Shown here: one piece after another, positions 1-6,930 of the stretch
Numbering within the stretch: position 1 is the first letter of the stretch
Layout: each line of letters starts with the position of its first letter
NCBI RefSeq assembly: GCF_033097365.1
Contig: NZ_AP028461.1
Location: 8,308,001 to 8,372,000, forward strand
Reading direction: 5' to 3'
From: Actinoplanes sichuanensis
GTDB taxonomy: Bacteria; Actinomycetota; Actinomycetes; Mycobacteriales; Micromonosporaceae
DNA: 64,000 bases
Program-made: the position numbers and the translations under genes
Notes under the pieces: model-generated
The model's input: the letters and a program-made list of their open reading frames with translations, nothing else
Told to the model about the DNA's origin: nothing
Database searches by the model: none

Positions 1-115
1 CGAACCGTCCGAGCTGAAACGGCGGATGCGCGTGATGCAGCGGCATCTGCGGACCCACGACGTCGCCCGGTGGGCGCGTTCGTTCCTCGACGAACTCGGC
101 GTCGAAGAGGGCTGA
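1..115 (+). CDS. otsA: C-terminal end of a probable trehalose-6-phosphate synthase (5' part outside window)
   Basis: Only the last 37 codons are in the window, read from base 2 and ending at a TGA at 113-115. The visible tail has an arginine-rich helix (KRRMRVMQRHLR) followed by HDVARWARSFLDEL. This resembles the C-terminal helix of GT20 trehalose-6-phosphate synthases, where an R-rich stretch precedes HDV..WA..FL..L. With so little sequence the call rests on this tail alone; another GT-B glycosyltransferase is possible. It converges on the cobalamin operon and is separated from it by a perfect hairpin. Confidence 0.5.
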   Translation, partial: EPSELKRRMRVMQRHLRTHDVARWARSFLDELGVEEG

Positions 116-130
116 GGCAGGCGAGAGGGC

Positions 131-152
131 GCCGGGCCGATCTCGGCCCGGC
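131..152. terminator. Perfect hairpin between convergent genes
   Basis: GCCGGGCCGA and TCGGCCCGGC form a 10-bp perfect inverted repeat with a 2-base centre, 15 bases after the otsA-like stop. No U-tract follows. It sits where a bidirectional terminator is expected, between the plus-strand gene and cysG on the minus strand. Confidence 0.6.
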
Positions 153-237
153 GTCAACCCTTGCAGCGGTACGGGTGAAGGCGCGCCGATCGCACGCCGA
201 CGCCCGCGTGCCGCCCCGATCGGCCCGGCCGGCCCCG

Positions 238-1446
238 TCAGCCCGCCGCGGGGGTGAACTGCTCCCCCACCGCCACGACCTCGCCGATCACGACGACCGC
301 GGGTGGTCGGATGCCGGCCGTCGCGGTCTGCTCGGCCACCGCGCCGAGTGTGCTGATCAGCGACCTCTGATGGGCCGTCGAACCCTCCTGGACCACGCCG
401 ACCGGAGTGTCCGCCGAGCGGCCCTCGGCGATCAGGCGCTCGGCGATCTTCGGCAGGTTCTTCAGGCCCATCATCACCACGACGGTCCCGCGCATCCGGG
501 CCAGCGCCGCCCAGTCGACCAGGGTGTCCGGGTGGTCCGGCGGGATGTGCCCGGAGATCACGGTGAACTCGTGCGCCACCCCACGATGGGTGACCGGGAT
601 GCCGGCCAGCGCGGGCGCCGCGATCGAGCTCGTCACCCCGGGCACCACCAGCACCGGCACCCCGGCCTGGGCACAGGCCAGCGCCTCCTCGCCACCACGG
701 CCGAAGACGAAGTTGTCGCCGCCCTTCAGCCGGACCACGAACCTCCCCTGGCTCGCCCGGTCGACCAGGATCCGGTTGATCTCCTCCTGGGCGGCCTGCG
801 GCCCATACGGGATCTTGGCGGCGTCGATCAGCTCGACCTCGGGACGCAGCTCACCGAGGAGCATGCCGGGGACCAGCCGGTCGGCGACCACCACGTCGGC
901 AGCGGCGAGCAGCCGGCGGCCCTTCACCGTGATCAGCTCCGGGTCGCCGGGGCCGGCCCCGACCAGGGCCACGCCCTTGAACTCGGGCGACGCCGGCGGG
1001 GAGGCCTCCAGCACGTTCGCCACCATGTCGCGGACCGCCATCGCACGGCGGCGGTCACCACCGTCGGTGACCGCCACGGTGACCTGGCCGTGCCTGGTGA
1101 CGGCCGGGGTCCAGGCAGTCGCGGCGTCGCGGTCGTCGGCCCGTACACAGAAGATGTGGTTCTGCTCGGCAGCGACGCTGACCTGGGCCGCCGCCTCCGG
1201 GTCGTCGACCGCGACATGGACCAGCCAGGCACCCTCGACGTCGCCGGGCGCGAAGCGCCGAGGCGTCCAGGACGCCCGGCCCGCGTCGACGTGCCCCTGA
1301 AGGGTGGGGGTGAGCTCCGGGGAGACGATCTCGACCCGGGCGCCCGACGCGATCAGGGCCGGCACCCGGCGGGTGGCGACCGTGCCACCGCCGACGACCA
1401 GCACGCGACGACCCTCGAGGCGCAGCCCCAGCGGATAGATGCTCAT
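238..1446 (-). CDS. cysG/cobA: Uroporphyrinogen-III C-methyltransferase with siroheme synthase N-domain
   Basis: This 402-residue fusion has two parts. The N-terminal ~150 residues are a CysG-type precorrin-2 dehydrogenase/ferrochelatase region with a Rossmann motif (VLVVGGGTVATRRV). The C-terminal ~250 residues are a SUMT methyltransferase, with VALVGAGPGDPELIT near residue 160 and VRLKGGDNFVFGRGGEE further on. SUMT makes precorrin-2 from uroporphyrinogen III using two S-adenosylmethionine, the branch point to B12 and siroheme. The start is the ATG at 1446, because the family begins with YPL.L.L.GRRVLVVGGG. It is the last gene of cobC-cobT-cysG. The ATG lies inside a repeated junction sequence and overlaps the stop of a tiny upstream ORF (see repeat 1441-1530). 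Confidence 0.9.
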   Translation of the reverse strand: MSIYPLGLRLEGRRVLVVGGGTVATRRVPALIASGARVEIVSPELTPTLQGHVDAGRASWTPRRFAPGDVEGAWLVHVAVDDPEAAAQVSVAAEQNHIFCVRADDRDAATAWTPAVTRHGQVTVAVTDGGDRRRAMAVRDMVANVLEASPPASPEFKGVALVGAGPGDPELITVKGRRLLAAADVVVADRLVPGMLLGELRPEVELIDAAKIPYGPQAAQEEINRILVDRASQGRFVVRLKGGDNFVFGRGGEEALACAQAGVPVLVVPGVTSSIAAPALAGIPVTHRGVAHEFTVISGHIPPDHPDTLVDWAALARMRGTVVVMMGLKNLPKIAERLIAEGRSADTPVGVVQEGSTAHQRSLISTLGAVAEQTATAGIRPPAVVVIGEVVAVGEQFTPAAG

Positions 1447-1530
1447 TTCTCCGACACTCCCGCGCTCATTTCTCTGACACCCCGCGCTTCTCCCCCGGCA
1501 CGCCCGCGCTCACTTCTCCGACACTCCCGC
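1441..1530 (-). repeat. Triplicated cobT/cysG junction with an 8-codon ORF
   Basis: Three near-identical 22-23-bp copies lie at 1441-1463, 1464-1485 and 1508-1530. Read on the minus strand each resembles GCGGGAGTGTCGGAGAAATG. The first copy on that strand encodes the end of CobT (SAGVSEK, stop). The next two create an 8-codon ORF, MSAGVSEK, at 1469-1443. Its TGA overlaps the cysG ATG as ATGA. The small ORF therefore repeats the last seven residues of CobT and could couple cysG translation to upstream ribosomes. No independent Shine-Dalgarno at a normal distance from the cysG ATG is visible. Confidence 0.7.
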
Positions 1531-2562
1531 CGAGTCGAACGTCGCCACCTCGTGCAGCACGCGCACCGCGGCCTGCACGACCGGCAGGGCCAGCACCGCG
1601 CCGCTGCCCTCGCCGAGGCGCATGCCCAGGTCGAGAAGCGGCTCCAGACCGAGGTGGGCGAGCGCCACCGAGGCGCCCGGCTCGGCCGAACGGTGCCCGG
1701 CGACCATCGCGGCCACCGAGTCCGGGGCGAACGCCGCGGCGGCGACGGCGGCCGAGGCGGCGATCACGCCGTCGACGATCACCGGCACCCGGCACGCGGC
1801 GGCGCCGAGGATGAACCCGGTCAGCGCGGCGTGCTCCAGGCCCCCGACCGCGGCCAGCACACCGAGCGGGTCGGCCGGGTCCGGGGAGTGCCGGTCCAGC
1901 GCGGCGGTCACCACGGCGACCTTGTGAGCGAGGGTGTCGTCGTCGATGCCGGTGCCGCGACCGGTCACCACACCGGCCGACGTACCGGTGAAGACCGCGA
2001 TCAGCGCCGCCGCGGGTGTCGTGTTGGCGATGCCCATGTCGCCGGTGAGCAGCGCTTTCGCACCCTGCTCGACGAGTGTCCGGGCGACCTGGATGCCGAC
2101 CTCGACCGCGGCCAGAGCCTCCTCGCGGGTCAGCGCCGGGCCGATCGTCATGTCCCGGGTGCCGCGGCGCACATTCGCGTCCAGCAGGTTCGGGCCGCCG
2201 TGCAGCGGGATCGCCACCCCGACGTCGACCACCATGACGTCGGCACCGGTCTGCCTGGCGAACGCGTTGACCACGGCGCCGCCCGCCACGAAGTTGGCCA
2301 CCATCTGCGCGGTGACCTCCTGCGGCCACGGGCTGACCCGCTGGGCGTGCACACCGTGGTCACCGGCGAAGACCGCGACGGTGGCCGGCTCGGGCCGCGG
2401 CGGTGGGCAGACTCCGGCCAGGCCGGCCAGCCGCACCGACAACTCCTCCAGAGCGCCGAGCGAACCGGCCGGCTTGGTGAGGCGGGCCTGCAGGTCACGG
2501 GCGGCGGTCATCGCCTCGGCGTCGGCGGGCCGGATGGCCGCCAGGGTGGTCTCCAGCGTCAC
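1510..2562 (-). CDS. cobT: Nicotinate-nucleotide--dimethylbenzimidazole phosphoribosyltransferase
   Basis: About 350 residues. CobT makes alpha-ribazole 5'-phosphate for the lower ligand of B12 from nicotinate mononucleotide and dimethylbenzimidazole. Family signatures visible are LTKPAGSLGALE near the N-terminus, FAGDHGV, VAVVTAALDRH and a C-terminal EGSGAVLALPVVQAA, whose glutamate matches the catalytic base. The start is GTG 2562, preceded by GAGGAG, and it overlaps the cobC stop as GTGA, so translation is coupled. An upstream in-frame start at 2643 would add 27 residues unlike the family. Its C-terminal codons are part of a triplicated 23-bp sequence. Confidence 0.92.
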   Translation of the reverse strand: MTLETTLAAIRPADAEAMTAARDLQARLTKPAGSLGALEELSVRLAGLAGVCPPPRPEPATVAVFAGDHGVHAQRVSPWPQEVTAQMVANFVAGGAVVNAFARQTGADVMVVDVGVAIPLHGGPNLLDANVRRGTRDMTIGPALTREEALAAVEVGIQVARTLVEQGAKALLTGDMGIANTTPAAALIAVFTGTSAGVVTGRGTGIDDDTLAHKVAVVTAALDRHSPDPADPLGVLAAVGGLEHAALTGFILGAAACRVPVIVDGVIAASAAVAAAAFAPDSVAAMVAGHRSAEPGASVALAHLGLEPLLDLGMRLGEGSGAVLALPVVQAAVRVLHEVATFDSAGVSEK

Positions 2563-3611
2563 GGTCGCTCCTCGATCACTTCGCTCAGAGTCTGCACGAA
2601 TCGGTCTGTGGTGGCAGTGTCGCGCACCGCAATCCGGAGCCAATCCGCGCCCAGGCCCGGAAAGGTGTCGCCACGGCGCACCGCGTAGCCGCGTTCGCGC
2701 AGGTCAGCCCGGATGGAATCGGCGCCGGGCAGCCGTACCGAAACGAATGCGGAGGCCGGCTCACCGGGAACCGTGACGCTCGGCACTCGCCGCAACCGTT
2801 CCACCAGATGGGCGCGCTCGGCCGCGAGGGCCGCGGCGATCTCGCGTTCCGCGGCGACCGCGACCGGCGACGCGCACGCGGTCGCCGCGGCGAGCGCCGG
2901 CGTGGAGACCGCCCAGAGCGGCTGCGCGGCGGCCAGCCGCCGCAGCAGATCGGCCGGGCCGAGCGCGTAGCCGATCCGTAGGCCGGCCAGCCCCCACGTC
3001 TTGGTCAGGCTGCGCAGCACCACCAGGCCGGGCAGGTCCCGGCGCTCGGCCAGCGACTCCGGCTCGCCCGGCACTCCGGGCCGGAAGGTGGTGTCGGCGA
3101 ACGCCTCGTCGACCACCAGCACCCGGCCCGGACGGGCCAGTTTCGCCACGTCACCGGCCGGATGAAGAACCGAGGTCGGGTTGGTCGGGTTGCCGACGAA
3201 GACCAGATCGGCGTCCTCCGGGACCAGGTCCGGGTCGAGCCGGAAACCGTCGGCCTCGCGCAGGATCACCCGCTCCACCCGATGGCCGGCGTTGCGCAGC
3301 GCGGCCTCCGGCTCGGTGAACTGCGGATGCACCACGATCGGTCGGCGGGCGCCGCGCAGGGCCTGCGCTAGCAGCACGAACGCCTGCGCCGCACCGGCGG
3401 TGAGCAGCACCTCCGCCGGATCCCGGCGGTGCCGGGCGGCGACCGCCGCGGTGGCCGCGCGCCCGTCCGGGTACGCCGACAGCGAGCCCAACGACGCGGC
3501 GATCGGATCCGCCAGCCAGCCGGGCATGGCCTGGTGCCGCACATTGACCGCGAGATCGATCAGTCCCGCACCCACCTCGGCGTCGCCGTGATGATCGAGG
3601 TCGAAACTCAT
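2559..3611 (-). CDS. cobC: CobC-type aminotransferase-fold decarboxylase (threonine-phosphate decarboxylase-like)
   Basis: A 350-residue PLP protein of the class I/II aminotransferase fold. It has SLTKTWGLAGLRIGY, where the lysine would bind PLP, and VVDEAFADTTF with its aspartate. Histidinol-phosphate aminotransferase is the close relative, but the first position in a coupled operon with cobT and cysG favours the B12 role, making (R)-1-amino-2-propanol phosphate for the nucleotide loop. The start is ATG 3611 (MSFDLDHHGD); the upstream 24 codons look non-coding. The 3' end overlaps cobT by four bases (GTGA). Confidence 0.85.
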   Translation of the reverse strand: MSFDLDHHGDAEVGAGLIDLAVNVRHQAMPGWLADPIAASLGSLSAYPDGRAATAAVAARHRRDPAEVLLTAGAAQAFVLLAQALRGARRPIVVHPQFTEPEAALRNAGHRVERVILREADGFRLDPDLVPEDADLVFVGNPTNPTSVLHPAGDVAKLARPGRVLVVDEAFADTTFRPGVPGEPESLAERRDLPGLVVLRSLTKTWGLAGLRIGYALGPADLLRRLAAAQPLWAVSTPALAAATACASPVAVAAEREIAAALAAERAHLVERLRRVPSVTVPGEPASAFVSVRLPGADSIRADLRERGYAVRRGDTFPGLGADWLRIAVRDTATTDRFVQTLSEVIEERP

Positions 3612-3682
3612 GGCCCCAGCATGCCGGACCGGACGGCGCGCCAGACTTCGGCCGTTCCGTCCGAACATGAGCACCTTTGTCA

Positions 3683-3688
3683 TACCTT
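3683..3688 (+). promoter_or_regulatory. -10 element TACCTT, leaderless start
   Basis: TACCTT is followed by exactly six bases and the GTG at 3695. No Shine-Dalgarno is seen, so the mRNA probably begins at the start codon. Confidence 0.55.
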
Positions 3689-3694
3689 CGAAGA

Positions 3695-5839
3695 GTGACG
3701 AACCGACGCCCCACCGTAGCCGGAAGAGTCGCCCTCCTGATCCGGGCCGGACTGATCGCAGGCCTGGTCATCACCGGCCTCTCCTACCCGTTCGCCGCAC
3801 TGGCCGGGATGGGTGTCAAAGCCGGTGCCGAAGCCCTGGAGAACATGCCCGAGCAGCTCACCGAACTGCCACCGGCCCAGACCACATACGTCTACGCGAA
3901 CGACGGGAAGACGCTGCTCACGATGTTCTACGAGGAGCACCGCAAACACATCGCCCTCAAGGACATGTCCCCTTACGTGATCAAGGCGATCGTCGCCTCC
4001 GAGGACTCCCGCTTCTACGAGCACCACGGCGTCGACGCCAAAGGGGTGGCCCGCGCGTTCGTCGCCAACCAGAAGGCCGGCGGCGTCTCCCAGGGCGCGT
4101 CCACGCTCACCATGCAGTACGTCCGGATGGCCCTGCGCGACAGCGCCCGCACCCCGCAGGAGGCGCTCGAGGCCACCGAACAGACCGCCGCCCGCAAACT
4201 CCGCGAGATGCGGCTCGCCATCGAGGTCGAACAGCGGCTCAGCAAGGAGGAGATCCTCGAGCGGTACCTCAACGCCGCGTACTACGGCCACCGCGCCTAC
4301 GGGATCTTCGCCGCCTCGCAGATCTTCTTCTCCAAGGCGCCGCGCGACCTCAGCCTCACCGAAGCGGCGCTGATCGCCGGGCTGGTCAAGGCGCCATCCG
4401 CCTACGACCCGGCCACCAAGAACCAGAAGGCCGCCCTGGATCGCCGCAACTACGTGATCGACCAGATGCTCAAGGGCAACGCGATCACCGCCGAACAGGC
4501 CGGTTCGGCCAAGAAATCGAAGATCAAACTGAAGCTGAGCACACCCCCGAACGGCTGCATCTCGGTCGCCGCCAAACACAACGACTGGGGCTTCTTCTGC
4601 GACTACTTCACCAGCTGGTGGCGCGAACAACCGGCCTTCGGCAGGACCCCGCTGGAACGCGAGGAGAATCTGCGCCGCGGCGGCTACCGGGTGGTCACCA
4701 CCATCGACCCCAAGATCCAGCGGTACGCGATGAGTCACGTCCTGGAGAAGGAGGGGCGGGGCAGCGCCATCGCCCACGGACAGGTGGTCGTGCAGCCCGG
4801 CACCGGACGGGTGCTCAGCATGGCGGTCAACCGCACCTACTCCCTCGACCAGGAGAAGAACGGCCGACACAGCGACTGGCGGCAGGACGACGACGTCAAA
4901 GGCAACTATCCGAACACCGTGAACCCGCTGCTCGGCGGTGGTGACATGGCCGGCTACCAGGCCGGATCCACCTTCAAGATCTTCACCATGCTGGCCGCCC
5001 TGGAGGCGGGCCTGCCGCTGTCCACCTCCTTCTACTCGCCGCAGCGGTTCGTCACCCGGTACATCACCGCGCCCGGGCCGGCCACCTGTGGCATCTACTG
5101 GTGCCCGAAGAACTCCAGCGAATCGATGACCGGCACCCAGAACATGTGGACCGGCTTCGGCAAATCGGTGAACACCTACTTCGTACAGCTCGAACAGCGG
5201 GTCGGCGCGGAGAAGGCGGTCCGCATGGCCGAACGGCTCGGGCTCCGCTGGCGCACCGACATCGACCGGAAGCTCGCCACCAAGGAACACGCCTCCGGCT
5301 GGGGCGCCTTCACCCTCGGGGTCAGCGACGCCACCCCGGTCGAGATGGCAAACGTCTTCGCCACCCTCGCCGCCGAAGGACGATACTGCGAACCGCTGCC
5401 GGTGCTCAGCATCCGCAACCCCGACGGTTCGCACGCCCTCTACCAGGACCGGCTCATCGCCGAACCCCGCTGCCACCAGGAGATCAAGGTGAACGTGGCC
5501 CGAGCCGCCACCGACGCGGCCCGCTGCGTCACCGGTTACGGCTCGTCCCGCGGCGGGTGCGGCGGCTGGGGCACATCGTCCATGGTCTACGGCACACTCG
5601 GGCGCCCGGTCGCCGGGAAGAGCGGCACCACCGACGGCAACAAGACCGCCTGGTTCAGCGGATACACCCCTCAGTTGGCGGCCTCCGCCTTCGTCGCCGA
5701 CCCGGACAACCCGGAACACCTGGTCGGCTCGGGCCGCTCGACCATGTCGAAGTACACGGTCGCGCAGACGTTGCGAGACGCCCTCGATGGCAAACCGAGA
5801 GAAGATTTCAAACCCCCCTCCGACAAGTACGTCTGGTAG
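3695..5839 (+). CDS. Class A penicillin-binding protein (transglycosylase/transpeptidase)
   Basis: A 714-residue bifunctional peptidoglycan synthase. A short cytoplasmic start and one membrane helix (about residues 10-35) precede a GT51 transglycosylase domain with EDSRFYEHHGVD, holding the catalytic glutamate, and GASTLTMQYVR. The transpeptidase domain has the three penicillin-binding motifs in order: SxxK as AGSTFK, SxN as KSVNTYF and KTG as GKSGTTD. The start is taken as GTG 3695 because of the leaderless promoter; TTG 3677 is also in frame. It is transcribed divergently from cobC with no visible functional link. Confidence 0.93.
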   Translation: MTNRRPTVAGRVALLIRAGLIAGLVITGLSYPFAALAGMGVKAGAEALENMPEQLTELPPAQTTYVYANDGKTLLTMFYEEHRKHIALKDMSPYVIKAIVASEDSRFYEHHGVDAKGVARAFVANQKAGGVSQGASTLTMQYVRMALRDSARTPQEALEATEQTAARKLREMRLAIEVEQRLSKEEILERYLNAAYYGHRAYGIFAASQIFFSKAPRDLSLTEAALIAGLVKAPSAYDPATKNQKAALDRRNYVIDQMLKGNAITAEQAGSAKKSKIKLKLSTPPNGCISVAAKHNDWGFFCDYFTSWWREQPAFGRTPLEREENLRRGGYRVVTTIDPKIQRYAMSHVLEKEGRGSAIAHGQVVVQPGTGRVLSMAVNRTYSLDQEKNGRHSDWRQDDDVKGNYPNTVNPLLGGGDMAGYQAGSTFKIFTMLAALEAGLPLSTSFYSPQRFVTRYITAPGPATCGIYWCPKNSSESMTGTQNMWTGFGKSVNTYFVQLEQRVGAEKAVRMAERLGLRWRTDIDRKLATKEHASGWGAFTLGVSDATPVEMANVFATLAAEGRYCEPLPVLSIRNPDGSHALYQDRLIAEPRCHQEIKVNVARAATDAARCVTGYGSSRGGCGGWGTSSMVYGTLGRPVAGKSGTTDGNKTAWFSGYTPQLAASAFVADPDNPEHLVGSGRSTMSKYTVAQTLRDALDGKPREDFKPPSDKYVW

Positions 5840-5970
5840 CCACCCGACCGGCCACTCGTGCGCTGTCCACCCGGGCACGCCGCATTCCGGCCGCCTCCTC
5901 GCGCCCCCGGGTCCGGCCGGGGGCGCGGCCGGGCCGGATGGGCAGACCGGAGCGGACCGCACAGGGCCCT

Positions 5971-6185
5971 GGGTCGGACCGGGTGAGCGGACCGGGCCAG
6001 GCCGGGTGAGCCGAACCGGACCGGACCAGGCCGGGTGAGCGGACCGGACCGGGTGAGCCGAACCGGACCGGGTGAGCGGACCGGGCCGGACCGGGTGAGC
6101 GGACCGGGCCGGACCGGGTGAGCGGACCGGGCCGGGCGAGGCCTCCGGGCGGGCCGGGCCGGGCGAGGCCTCCGGGCGGGCCGGG
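5971..6185. repeat. GC-rich tandem repeat tract in the intergenic space
   Basis: Bases 5840-6185 hold no gene. From about 5971 they are degenerate tandem repeats built from GGTGAGC and GGACCGG blocks. A 23-bp unit (GGGTGAGCGGACCGGGCCGG plus ACC) runs at 6070, 6093 and 6116. Two copies of a GGGCGAGGCCTCCGGGC unit follow, reaching the stop codon of the next minus-strand gene. Reading frames across it are artefacts of composition. Confidence 0.8.
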
Positions 6186-6818
6186 TCAGTCGGCGGTTGC
6201 CGCGCGGGAGGGGATGGGGCGGCGGCGGGGTGGTCGCCAAGAAGGGTCTCGGCCGGCCAGGCCGAGTGCCCTGGGCAGGAGTTCCTCCTCCGTGTCGACC
6301 GGGATGCGGGGGCCGAACAGGCCGGGCGTGCCGTCGGCCGGGCTCTGGCCGAGGAACTCGATCAACACCTCCAGCGCTCGGGGATCGGCCGCATAATCCT
6401 GCTCGGTGGCTCGAGCCAGATCCCACCCATGCATGATCAACTCATTCATCGCGACGGCGCCCATCGCGGTGGCCGGCAGGGTGACGCCGCCGGCCTGGGC
6501 CGTGCCGGTCCAGGCGCCGGGATCTCGCCAGGCGATGCTGAGATCGGCCAGCAGCACCGGAAGACGGCTGCGCCATTGCGGAGACAGATGATCGGCCGAG
6601 GGCTGTGGTGGTGGGCCGTCGGTGCCGGGCGCTCCGGCGCGCTTGCGGGCGGCCATCGTGAAGGCCACGGACAGGCCCATCAGATGATCGAGCAGGGCCG
6701 CGACCGGCCAACCTGGACAGGGGGTCGGCGCGGCGAGGTCACGGTCGTCCACGCCCAGCAGCAGCGCTCTGATCTGACGAACCGGCGGCTCGAAATCCAG
6801 CGGCACACGATCGGCCAC
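6186..6818 (-). CDS. TIGR03086-like / DinB-fold mycothiol-dependent enzyme family protein
   Basis: About 210 residues. It resembles the actinobacterial TIGR03086/maleylpyruvate-isomerase-like family: an N-terminal VRQIRALLLGVDDRDL, then TPCPGWPVAALLDHLMG, which carries the first metal-site histidine, and a later MNELIMHGWDLARAT, carrying another. Such proteins have a metal-binding four-helix bundle and often use mycothiol, but the substrate is unknown. GTG 6818 is the start because AAGGAGG lies five bases upstream. The C-terminus ends in an arginine/proline-rich stretch next to the repeat tract. Confidence 0.75.
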   Translation of the reverse strand: MADRVPLDFEPPVRQIRALLLGVDDRDLAAPTPCPGWPVAALLDHLMGLSVAFTMAARKRAGAPGTDGPPPQPSADHLSPQWRSRLPVLLADLSIAWRDPGAWTGTAQAGGVTLPATAMGAVAMNELIMHGWDLARATEQDYAADPRALEVLIEFLGQSPADGTPGLFGPRIPVDTEEELLPRALGLAGRDPSWRPPRRRPIPSRAATAD

Positions 6819-6930
6819 GATCTCCTCCTTCGGTTTGTCGTAGCCCTCACGGTACGAGGGGGGTACGACAATTTCGGAGGTCGCGAATCGACCTTTCGCA
6901 CGCTGGGCCGCTTCCGGCGACCAGGATCGG

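Noticed and set aside
70..2688. Long plus-strand frame of 872 codons over the cobalamin genes
   Set aside because: It is antisense to cysG and cobT, which have clear family motifs. The product is Arg/His/Gly-rich with no domain, typical of a GC-rich shadow frame.
3680..5962. 760-codon minus-strand frame over the penicillin-binding protein
   Set aside because: Its translation has no family features, while the plus strand holds all PBP motifs.
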